Below are positions 35,444 to 47,100 of a stretch of 64,000 nt of DNA, one piece after another (the first letter of the stretch is position 1; the number at the start of each line of letters is the position of its first letter). The notes under the pieces were generated by a model. That model saw only the letters and a list, made by a program, of their open reading frames with translations, was not told the DNA's origin and made no database searches. The DNA comes from Calliopum simillimum (taxonomy: Eukaryota > Arthropoda > Insecta > Diptera > Lauxaniidae), in NCBI GenBank assembly GCA_951812925.1, contig OX638368.1:20275187-20339186 (forward strand), given 5' to 3'. The translations under genes were made by a program, and so were the position numbers.

Positions 35444-38190
35444 GTTTGTATTTATTTTTTAATTTTTTTCTTAATTTTATTTTACTTTTTCTTTTTTGAT
35501 TTGTAGTTGTTCCTTTTAAGTTTTTATAAATGAAATGTTTTTCAATTCTTTTTTATCATATTTATTATTAGTATACTGCATTAAAAAAAGTTAAAAAAAC
35601 AAAACGATTTTTTTGGTTATTTATTAAACAAATTCTTTTATTTTGAAATTCATTTTAGCGGATTGGGATTATCGCAATCAATGCACCGGCTCGACGACGC
35701 CTTCTCTGATGAAGAAGGCAGTGGATACCTCGGATCGCCGACAAGACAATCCTACCGACCACACGCGTTCTCAAGTAAGTTGCGTTAAAGTTTGTAATTT
35801 TACAATTCTAACTTAATTTGTTTTTTCTATTTTGCTAAAGGTCACAGCAGCCCAGGTGGAGATTTATCAGACGAAGAATTATGCTCCGGACTCGCCAACC
35901 TCGGAGGCGGCGGGACAGCAACACCACTCGGCAGCGGGTATGGACCAAATGAATTCGAACCGCTCTGTTTCACCTCAGGGTCCACAATCATGGACATCGC
36001 CCAGTCACAGCAGCAGTCAACACAACAACAGTATGCGCGTTCAAGATCAGGGTCGTGCACATCAAGGCGATCACAATTTAGGTATGTTACTTGAAAAAAA
36101 AAAAACAATATTTTTAATGATTAATTTTATTTACATTAAGGTCAGTTTTTATGATTTTCTTTTATATATATTAATCAATCCAAAGTTCAGTTCAATACTT
36201 AAGTTTAAGAGGACACTATACTTTTTGTTTTCTAAAAGAAAATATTTGCCAATTTGTCTCCAGCTAAGGAAATTTTAATTTATGACATGCTAAGCTTAAG
36301 CACTAGGCAGAGATGTTTATTAAAAGATATCTTTAAGTGGATGTTGTACAATGTACATACCCCCAAAAGAAGTGCAAGTGCTTGAATTGTTTTTTTGGAA
36401 CAGAAAATAATTTACATTATTTGCTGCCAACAAGCATGGATCAGATGACATTGTTGGTTTGAGCATACGGTTCAATGTACTTATTTATATAAAACACCAA
36501 CAAAATTACAAGAATAATGCAAAATACATAAAAGAAAAACAAAAAATTTATGATAAATTATATTTTAACTTTACCATAGACTTTTTGCTGTGATTCTCAA
36601 CAAGTCTTTGCTAAATGTTAAATATAGTATGCTTGAAAGTTCTTCTGGATGTCTGCAAATGCGGCTGATGAGGTCGATCCCGAAGCGCGTAACGCAAACT
36701 AGCCTTCCAATAAATTTTTTGTTTTTCTTTTATACGTTTTGCCCTGTTTCTTTAATTTTGTTAGTGTTTTTCATAAACACATTGCACAGTAAGCTCAAAC
36801 CAACAATGTCATCTGATCCATGCTTGTTGGTAGCAAATAAAGTACATGTATAACTTCGAATGTACCAAAAACCCTAATACGATGGACCGATTATGACCTT
36901 GAATTCGGATAATACGCAAAAAATTACTTTGGAAACGATCCCCTGCTGACCAATAATAATACTTTTGGTTTGACTGTTGACACTTAAAGGACCCGGAGAT
37001 AATTTTGGTTATATCTAAAATTTATTTTCAACCTTTCCCCATCGATTCTATGTCATGTACGTCACCCACCTATTATTCATTTACACATTCGAAAACTGCT
37101 GCACTCAAAAGTATTCATTTTACTCACTTCAATTCGAAAATATTCATGGATACAAACTATGACACTACAGCACTCACTTCAGTGTGAAAATATTTGATGA
37201 CATTACTGCACTCACTCAGAGTACAAATTATTTTTGGGTGCAGCATTCATTCATATACTTGATTATGAACTGTTCTAAAGTAGAATGCAATAGTTTCCCA
37301 AAAACAAAATGAATGCAATCATACCGATGTCTATTGTTTATGAACTGGCAATGTAATTATATACTACAATTGAACCTACTAGTTCATACTTTGTCCCTTA
37401 GGATTTTTTCCAGCCTAGCAGGAGCTCAGACTGAATTACTTACAATTTCCTTGAGCTTGGGACAATTTCTCGAGCATATTTCTCGAACAAAGCGTGTGGT
37501 GTTCTCTGTTAAAATTGTATAATTTCGCGATTCGTTCGTTGTTTTCAGATTTTCCCTTTTAATTTATATTATGTGTTGTTAATTTAATAGTGAAATAATT
37601 TCTTTTCTTTAGTCGCAAAAGTGTGTTGTGCATGAATTTCATTTTTTTATTTACCAGTGATTTCTTTTTGTTAAACTCTTGGTTTGTATTTAAATTGAAA
37701 ATTTCTTACAAATTCAATATAAAGTGCGTTTCTCTCTCTATTTCGCGTTGCCAATCATTGTGTGGTAAATATCTATTACCATAGGTCTGAACCACTTGTC
37801 CCACTTATACAGCAGCAACACTCCTCGTCGAGTCTCAGTGGCATCCCAAGCGTATGTCCCTGCATCGCCGCCGCCGCATCAGCAGCTCATGCACATCAAC
37901 AACACCAACAACATCAGCAACAACAACAACAACAGCAACAACATCATCATATCCACCAATACAGTGGGTCTATCAGTGGATCTCAACAGCTCCATGGAAT
38001 TGGAGCTGCAGGAGGACTTGGAGGAGGTGGAGGAGGACTTAGTCGAGGAGGAAGCGGATTCGGACTTGACAACCTCTACCATCAATCGGGAGAATATGGT
38101 ATTGGCAGTATCGGCGGTGGCGGATGCCCATCTTCGTCAGCTTCGGTCACAGGAGTCCCAATCTCAAACTGTCACCCCAGTCCATTATAG
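35337..38190 (+). CDS. Alternative frame-B reading of the Cdep linker, stop at TAG 38188-38190
   Basis: If donor 35447 is used, exons 35659-35774, 35841-36081 and the start of the giant exon read in a second frame that stays open for 254 codons and ends at TAG 38188. From 23893 this gives exactly 603 codons including the stop. The frame contains SDEEGSGYLGSPTRQ, GGDLSDEELCSG, EPLVPLIQQQHSSSSLSGIP, a His/Gln tract built from mixed CAA/CAG/CAT codons, and Gly-rich segments. That composition is typical of real insect linker protein, and frame A over the same bases gives the Asn/Ile and Glu/Val runs expected of a shifted frame. Seen: both frames open. Inferred: frame B is the older coding frame here. 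It could be a short FERM-only isoform, or the genome copy may carry an indel near 38120. Confidence 0.5.
35659..35774 (+). CDS. Cdep: Cdep linker exon, two open frames
   Basis: A 116-base exon between attttag (35658) and caa/gtaagt (35775). Frame A, continuous with the FERM frame through donor 35443, reads ADWDYRNQCTGSTTPSLMKK and on without a stop. Frame B, reached through donor 35447, reads GLGLSQSMHRLDDAFSDEEG then SGYLGSPTRQSYRPHAFS. Frame B looks more like a conserved acidic, phosphorylatable linker. The third frame contains a stop. Which frame is translated, or whether both are, cannot be settled from one genome. Confidence 0.8.
35841..36081 (+). CDS. Cdep: Cdep linker exon, two open frames
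   Basis: A 241-base exon between gctaaag (35840) and ttag/gtatgt (36082). Frame A begins VTAAQVEIYQTKNYAPDSPT and is Ser/Gln/His-rich; it ends in phase 1, fitting both the giant exon (Gly codon completed) and exon 63330 (Asp codon). Frame B reads SSPGGDLSDEELCSGLANLG, a Gly run, and a Gln/Ser-rich end; it ends in phase 2, which fits only the giant exon. Both frames are stop-free. No folded domain is apparent in either. Confidence 0.8.
36082..37784 (+). other. Intron before the giant exon, with an inverted repeat at 36418-36840
   Basis: A 1.7-kb GT-AG intron. TTGCTGCCAACAAGCATGGA (36420-36439) through TTGGTTTGAG is mirrored near 36791-36835 by CTCAAACCAACAATG...GCTTGTTGGTAGCAAA, bounding about 420 bp that may be a small transposon. 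The rest holds no recognised feature. Confidence 0.55.
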
Positions 38191-41100
38191 CAGTACCAAT
38201 TATTCGATGTCTAAACAGTGCATGCTTAATAATAATAACTCAACCGAAACAGAAACGGACAACATTATCTACACCGATATCAATGATATTGGCCATTATA
38301 AGTATCCTGACTTTATTAGTACCCCCAAAATGGAAAATAAAATTTCAAATAATGAAAATTTAAATTTAAATGAACGCAACGATATCTATGCCACGGTTAA
38401 TCGTAAAACAAAATCCAAATCACGTGAAAAGCATTTGAGTGATGAATTTATTGATGAATCGATCATACAGTATACACGCGCCAAACAAATGGGCCTTATT
38501 GATGTGGCCCATCAAAATGGCGGGGGCTACGAACCTGAGCGCGGCTATTCAAGTCTTAACTATCAGTACCATAATGATTTGAATCATCCTTCGGATTCTT
38601 CTTCGTCATATTTTGGTACTGGTTTTGGTAAAAAACCTTCGGATTCCTCATCCTCATATTTTGGCACTGGTTTTGATACAAAACGTTATGCCACTACTGA
38701 ACGTCCGAAATTGGTGCAAACTGAAAACTATCTTATGCCTTCAATGGACTCACAAAGTTCAGCTTCAGGTATAAGCGGTGGTGGTAATGGTGGTACCGCA
38801 GGTGGTGTGGCACGCCATACTCATTCGTTACCAAGAAATTCCGAACTCTCTGGTGTAGACTCAGTCGATTCATATGATAGTCATTATATAACACATCATT
38901 CATTGGCAAATTTGCAGGGCACAGCAAATATACCACGTAATTACATGGTATATCCGATTGACAATAAGCCGTGCAGTTCCACCGAAGATCCGAGTGGTAC
39001 TGATTCGCCTTTGGATCGTTTTAAAACATCCTCTGAGAAGCTAGAATACGAACTTTCTTCGATGAATTTGTACTCTGCTGCTCAGTATAATAAAGAAGCC
39101 TATGAGGAGGAGAATATATACGATCAAGTCGAGAAGGAGACCTGGCTTAAGAGCAGTTCATGCAAAGATCTTTATGACTTTTCATCATTTTATGAGAGTG
39201 AAAAGTCAAAGCCGATGACTGCTTTTGGTAAGGAATTCCTTACATTTAATCGTATTGATTCTCCAGTAACACGCTATGATGATTCGCGACATTCCATGTA
39301 TTTTACGAAAAATCATTCCATAGATGCGACACAAGATTTCTCACCCTTACATCATACAAAAGTATATTCCTCCAGTTACCCGGGTAGTACATACAATACG
39401 CAGGATCATCAGTTGAAACGTTTGTTTGGTCATAATTTAGATTACACTGGTTCACAGGATGATATTTCGCATGATAGTTATGAACTCTTGGAGAAATACG
39501 ATATTGACTTTTATGCCGGACGTCGCAAGTCTGAGGATCATATGCGCTCTTGTTCACTTGACTCTGGCAACTATATACCAAGCGATGATGAATCAGTTTC
39601 AGAGCAACACAAATATCGCTCCGCTATGGATGTTAAATGCAAATCAGCAGTTGATATCATGAATGAAATATGGGACTCCACAGAAGATCCACGTTATCTA
39701 CCAAGAGAAAAACTATGCGTAAAATCGGACGGTAGTTTTTATAAGAAAGTTAAGGAAGCGCTATCACGCACCTCCAGTCAGGAGAGTCATAGCGAACTTT
39801 ACGAAACAAAGATTTCACGCAGCTCAGATTCAAGCAAGAAATCACGTGATAGTCTCTATCACACAGATAGCAAGAAATCAAGAGAAACTACAAAGAGTAA
39901 GACATCAGTTGCCTCTAGTCAAGACTCGAAGGAGTCCTTAGTTGGCGATTGTCTAACGCGTAATTATGAAATGCCCATGACTACGGGTAAGAAAGTAAAG
40001 CACATTTCTAAAAAGGAAAAATATGAGAAATTCATACAATCAAGTCAAGATTCTAAAAGTGATTACTATGATGCCGTTGAGGCAGGTGGTGTTGAATGTG
40101 ATGGCCTATACAGTAGACCTAAGGTTAAAAGTCACGATTGCCTACTCTCCGATACGCATAGCTCAACTGCCAATAGCTCATTCTATGACAGCCGTGACAC
40201 CTACTCGACATTCCCAAGCAATAAGTCACATAAGACTTCTAAAGTACATTCTATAAGTTTGCAAAATGTTGAAATCGAACGCAACACCAAATCATTTGGA
40301 TCCAAATCACCGGAATCGGCGCCCACTCCTGCCACGGGCAACAAGACACGTGAAGAGAAAGAAGTACAAACATATGATTCAATTGATAAAACTCCAACCA
40401 TTAAGAAAAGTGAATCTCAATCAAGCAAGATAACAGCATTCCGTCGTCGTTCTGATAGTGAAAATATATTTAGCTTTGATCAGGATCGTATCGAATGCAT
40501 TCAAAATTATACCAAAGAGTGGGAGATCAGTTCAAAAGATGAAAAATCAAAAACCACACAAGAATATCCACTGACACCTGAACTAATCTCTGAATTTGAA
40601 AAGCAACAGGCGCGTACTGCAAAACAGAAAGTTACGCGCAAAGAAGAACTTATGGCTAAGACGCATTTTGAGGAGTATAATCCTATAATGGTGCCTTTAA
40701 CCTATTCGCACGCTACGGTAGAGCGCACTAAAAGTGATCCTAATTCGTTGGCAAATCGCGCACGTTTGGGCAGTAATTCACGTCGTCATGTGCTGATGCA
40801 TCAAAAGTCGATTGACCTTACCCCAGCTGATTCCAGCGATGAAGATTATATATACAAGCAAATACCTAGTGCGCCACCACTTTGCAAGGCGCATGGTAAC
40901 TTTGAGATACCAAAATGTTATGATGTACCAATGACCGCTGTAGAAATACCAAAAACCGGCTTTGAGTTACCCAAAAGCTTCTTTCGAGATTATGAACGAC
41001 GTGTATCGAAAATACTCAAAGAAGATATCCCTTATGTCTTACATAAGCGACATATAATGAATGGTACAGCACCTTCGCCAAGCGAGAAAAAGCATACAAA

Positions 41101-44100
41101 ACCAAAAAGTCCAAAGTCACCCAAATCACCGAAATCGCCAAAATCTCCAAAGTCACCAAAAGGGGATACACTTAAAGCTACTGCTGGTTCAGCTAAAAAC
41201 AACGAATACTTACCCGATATATTGGATAGTTTATTGCCGCCTGGTGAGAATACAGAATTTCTTTTTACCCAAAACATTGATCTTTCTAAAGTTGATCCGA
41301 TCACTTTAGAAATTGATAAATCTATACCTACAATAGAACTTTCATCACCTAAACGTGACATCACCAAGCTTATGGATCCTTCGCTGCTAGAAAAACTAAA
41401 TAAAAAGCTAAGCCAGATAGAGAGTGATTCTGCGACAAGCTCACGCACGGAGAGTATACAGAAACACAAGTTGGAACAAAAACAAAATGAACTTATACAA
41501 AGCCTTAGAAAAGAGCTCACGGCACCAACGCGAAAAGTGCCAAAACCACGTGTTATACCAAAAACCAGACCTTCAAACAAACCGAAAAAGGGTAAGACAC
41601 GCATAACATCATTCTCATCGGACGATGAAAGTCTTGATTCAGATGATGTTTTTGGTTCTGCTGAAGCAATACCATCTCGCTTGGAATTCTCACCACCACA
41701 GTCACGTAAGGAAATCGAGCCCATCTTGAGAATCGAACAAAGTAAACTGATTTCAGCTGCTTGGGGACGTGGGCAGACTATGAGCTCGACTGAAATTGAA
41801 GGCTCTCCACCGCAATGCCGACGACTTGCTGATTTGGAGAGTCGCTACCACACACAGAAATTGGATCCATTATATGCAAATGCCACAGAATTGCGTCGTA
41901 TTTCCGAACGTTCAATCTCTATTCCATCCTCTGAAGATGAACCTCATGTGCCAGTGCGACGCATGGACGAATGCACTGGAGACTATCAACGAAATGAAAA
42001 TATTCCGTCACCAATACTCGAACACGCAGAGTTCTTCCGCAGCAACGATGATATTTATGAAACATGCCATGAAGAAAAAATAACCGAAACAGACATCGCC
42101 TATACACTTACGAAGAAATCATCACCTCGTACACATGAAATACCAAAATCAAAAGCTAAATTAATAGAAGAAATCATAGATTCTTCAATTATCAAAAGAT
42201 CGAAAGGTCATGCGCCAATTCTTTTTGCACACGCAAGGCTTAACCTGTCAGAAGGTTCAGTTTCACTTCAACGCCAAAGAGCCACACAAGAATCACCCAC
42301 AACTGAACGGCGCGCTAAAAGCTTAGATACTCCTGTTATCTCGCTACACAAGCTACCTCCGATGAATGCATTTTCATCGAAGGATGATACAGTTGGTTTT
42401 GAGGAGGAAGCAGAGATTTTAGAAGAAAAAACCCTGGAACGTGAACAGCAACATGACGACGAAAATGCAGACAGTATTCATTCTTGTGCTGGTTCTATTC
42501 CCACACAAAGTAGTTATAATACGGCACAAAAAGACTCTTTCCTCAAGACCGTAACAATTGACTCCGATGAAATGGATTTGCTTAATCAATTAAAGTATAT
42601 TGAAAAGATTGCCTTACAGGGCGTAAAAATTAAGGATAAAAAGAAATCAAAAATGAAACTAAGAAGTGGGGATAATCTCATTTTAGATATACCAAGATAT
42701 AGATTTACTGATTGGTCTCCATATAGTTCATGTAATAGCTCTCGTAAAACTTCACCTGGTGTATCACGTGCAAGTAGTATTGAAAGCACCGGGAAAGGCA
42801 AACTAAAGACCAGCCCCAAATCATCCGAGGCGTTAAAAATTAAACCGGGTACATCACGCAGTCGCCCAGAGTCTCGACGGACCAGTGCTGATGATATCAA
42901 AACAAAAGATGGAAAATCAAAAAAATCAAGCCCAAAAGAACGTCCACGTTCGATAGAGACACGTCGCCTAAGTAAAGATAAAAGTAAGTCTCAGGAGGAG
43001 ACCGAAGCTGATATAGCTAAGCGAAAAGAACGTCAACAAAAACTCTACGAATCTGCAATGAAACAGACTATAACTATGTTAAGCCCAGTGAAAGATACAT
43101 TGCCAGCGTTTCCTGCGCCGGAAGATAAAATATCGGTTAAAACTGATGGAGATAATATTATAATTGAAACTGAATTTAAGAGCAAAGCTGAAGATCATGT
43201 GCTCATTGCTAAAGCTCCACGTAAATTGGATACATCCTTAGTGAAATTTAGTCGTAGCTTTGATGAAGGCCGCAGTCAGGACAAACTGGATAAGGCAAAT
43301 CGAAGTTTTGAAGATCGTAACAAATCATTTGAAGAATCCGGAATGTCTGATGTACCCGATGATATGGTCATAAAATCACCAAAGAAGATTGCCAAAAGTC
43401 AAGAATTAAAGCAAAAAATTGAAGGAAATGTAGTGCATAAAAAGATCGATGGTAAATCAAGTAGTTTGGAAAAACCTACAGCAGAGCATCATTATTTGGC
43501 AACAGATGTAAAGGCAAGAAGTCTTGATGATAAAGAAAGAGTTGCAAAGTCGGGTGCTACCGAAACTAAAAAACCAGAAGAAAAACCACTTGTACGCAGT
43601 GCAATCGGAGATCGTCGCATGTTTGCACATCAATATAATGTTCAAGAAGATATTGACATGCAAGCAGTAATTTCAGAGAGGCGTTCTCTAGAAATACTCA
43701 AACGTTCCCTTCCTTCAGAGGATACAAAAGATAGCATTGATTCCGGTAGTCGGAAACCATCAACAGCGGATAGCCTTGATTCGTTTGTATCCGTAGATGA
43801 TAGTCACTCGCCCTTAAGTAAGTCACCAACACCAGCTGTCGAGGGAGGATATCCACATCGTGTACCAACTATAGAGTGTGAGGAGCCTTCAATTGAAGAG
43901 GATGATAATTCGAGTGAATTTCGACATTTGAAGGTATCTCGCTTAGATACGAACCGTTTGAGCTTAGATCGCAGCAAAAGTGATGAAACTGGTTCATGGA
44001 TAACAGTTGAGTGCGATGAATTTGTTGGCTCCGATACATCTGAAAATGAACCGAGAACTTTAGAACCAGATCGTAATGTTTTAGAAACACAAGCTACATT

Positions 44101-47100
44101 GGAGGATGCTATTCCTTTGGATTATTCTAATTGTGTCACTCCTACATCAGACTTAAATATTTTAGTAACGCCACCAAATACAAGCCCAATGGCCGACAAG
44201 TCTGTACTGGAAACGTTTGAAAAACATGTGGAACAATCAGAAGCTAAGAGGAATCATAGTCTTGAGAAGCAAAGTGAAAAATCTAAAAGTTCTGATTCGT
44301 GGACAAGTGGTGAAAAAGATGTAAGTCCAAATCGTGGTGAACGTCAACAGGACTGGAGTTTGTCTGTTAGCGGAGGTAAAGAAAAGAGTTCCGTTGACGA
44401 AGAGTCGAGCGTAAGTTGCTCTATTGCACGTCCGCTTGGTATGTCACAAGATTTTGGTGAAGTTGAGGAAAAAAAATGTCTAGAACTTAAACAGAAAATG
44501 CTAAAGTTAGATGTTGGTAGTAGTGCAACCGCCACAGAAGTTGGCACAACTTCAGCGCCACCATCATCCCCCGTCAATGTTGAACCTAAAATTATTATTA
44601 AAAAGCCAACAACTCCAACATTGGAGAAACAAAGTCCAATTGACTTAGGCACCAGTACCGAATCTTATCTTGATCCAATTGAAGAGAAAATTGCAAAACT
44701 ATTACAACGCAACGAAGATAGTGAGTCTAGCTCCGGTGGTTCCAGGAAACCAGCAAAGATTGAAAAACCCGCACGTAACGGCAAACGACTAGGCATCGTA
44801 ACGGCAAATGGATCAGAGAAACCGGGTAAATCTGGTAGTAGTTCACAAGAATCAAAATCCAGTTTTGACTCGAAAGGCTCCCTCAGTGTTGAGTCACGCG
44901 GTTCGTTTGAAACTGAAAGTAGCTCCGGTTCATTGGGTGCAGCACAACGTCGTGGAGAATTGCAACAAAAGGAACAACAATCAACTTGGAAAGCTTTTCC
45001 AATCGAAAGTTCTGGAAGTTCTAGTGCTGAAGATGCATGGCATAATATTGATAACGATGGCTACGAACGATATGATGCAAATAATCCCATGCGTGATTCT
45101 TCTGACAGTGATTTCAAAGAAGTTTCACCTGAAGATCAAAAAGAAAGTGACACAAGCTTTCAGGATGAACTTAACGATTTTCCTGCCACATTTGGCTATC
45201 CGGCTATGACAAGCACTCTTAGTGGTATTGGTGTCAATCCCACTGATATTATTGGATATAGTACTGGTTTTACGCTAGGTCGTACACTCTCAAGAATATC
45301 TGAACGCAGCACAGCATCAGAGAAATCAAGTATGGAAGATGATGTAAGCAAGGCTTCCACACATTCTGTAAGCATGCGTGATGAATCGGTTGCCTCAACA
45401 GATCACCAACCAAGTCTTAGTTCAGATTCTCGTAGCAACACCAATCTTGCATACATTTCAGATGCTGATCGACGTACTTCGGCAGAAATGCCGGAAATTC
45501 CTTGTGATTCAGCAACGGGCGATCGGCTTTCAAGCATATGTAGCTTAAATGAGCCAAAATCACCAACTGTTGTTACCGGACGTTTCTCTGTGACACAAGT
45601 TGATGAGCAGCAAGGAGATGATTTCGATAGGCATACTCTGATGTGCCTCTCCAATGCTGGTAGCCAAGATTCTGAAGATTGGCCTTTGCCAGAAATTCCA
45701 TTTGACCATGTACCCGTAAAACCAGTTGAATCGATCTACGTTATGCCCGATTTGGATAAACCTGTGCCGAAAACATTTTGTTGGAAAGCTAGTATGTCCT
45801 TCCAGTCACAAGACTCACAGGAATGGCCATCACCTCCTTCGAGCACTATTGATCATCCAATCGTCATAGAAGATATTGAGACATACTACACCACAGAAGC
45901 ACAGAGCGCAGATCAAGTTATGGTAGAATCATTTACGACAACAGATTACACTGAAGATGATGAGCAGCATTCTCAAAATGAGTACAAAGTTTCAATTGAA
46001 GAATATCCAGCTAGCCCACCTGATGTAGCGAAAGTTTTGCCCTACGAAGATACGGCATATCTTATGTCTTCAGCTTTTGAAGATCAAACATTTGCGGGAG
46101 AAGAAGTACATTACGATACACCAACATGTTTAAGTTCAACTTTAAGTGCTGCTTCATGTCTGTCATCATCGTTTAATGTTACATGCTCTAACTCACAAAA
46201 GCAACAACCTGTTAGTTCTCTTCTTAAAGATTCCAGTCCAGAATCAGTGGTAATATCACAACCTACACGTTCACCCGCAACACGTAGTCCAATATCAGAA
46301 GATGAACTATTCTCCAATGATGACGTGTTTATGCCAGGAACAGTTAAGTTACAATTGTCACCTGACGAAAGCCGTACAACAGAATATTTGCGAAAATTGT
46401 CTAGAGGATCAAATAATTCTGATACTTCAATTGATGATATTTTGTCTACATCGGGTGGAACATTTATGGATGATCAAACTACTGTAAGGCGTAACTATGA
46501 AGCACGCCTCAGCACTGGCTCTTGCAAAAAGTGCAGTCATTCAAGTCATTCCGAAGAGGAAACAAGTTCCATTGGCACAGACTTGGATGGCACAGTACGT
46601 ATGGGTCTGCAGCAAAAGAAATGCACACATAGCTCACACTCAGAAGATACTTCTATTGGGCTTAGTATTTCCGAATGGTCGACTGGAACTAATACAGTAC
46701 GTCAATATGCCAATTTATCTGGCTCGGATAGTTTGTCAGCTGTGTCAACTCATTCCTGTGCTAAAAGTGAGAAATCAAATCATACGAAATCAAGCATAAG
46801 TTCTATTAATAAATCTGCTGAAAGCCTAAATGAGCAAAGTGGAAGCTTCTCGAATAAATTCTCTGGTGACAACGGCTCGTCCGATGGTTTGCGTTACGAC
46901 ATACTTTCTAACTCTGAGACGGATAAAATGTCTGAGACCACATCAGCTACAAAGAGTGATGATACTACATTGACGCTTACTGAAATGGCACACACCATAA
47001 CCGAGTGGTCAACATCTAGTAGTCGTACACTAGTTTCTGCAGTACCAGGCGACTCACACCAACAGGCGGGAGGAAATGATCAGCGTGGTAATCGACGTGG

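Noticed and set aside
37796..37798. Start codon for the giant frame at 37796
   Set aside because: The codon is TTG, and the exon has a splice acceptor at 37784 in phase with the FERM exons, so no initiation is needed there.
41032..41724. 230-residue antisense open frame
   Set aside because: Shadow of the Ser/Lys-rich giant exon; antisense of SPK and Glu/Lys codons gives Gly-Asp-Phe runs, and the sense frame is clearly coding.
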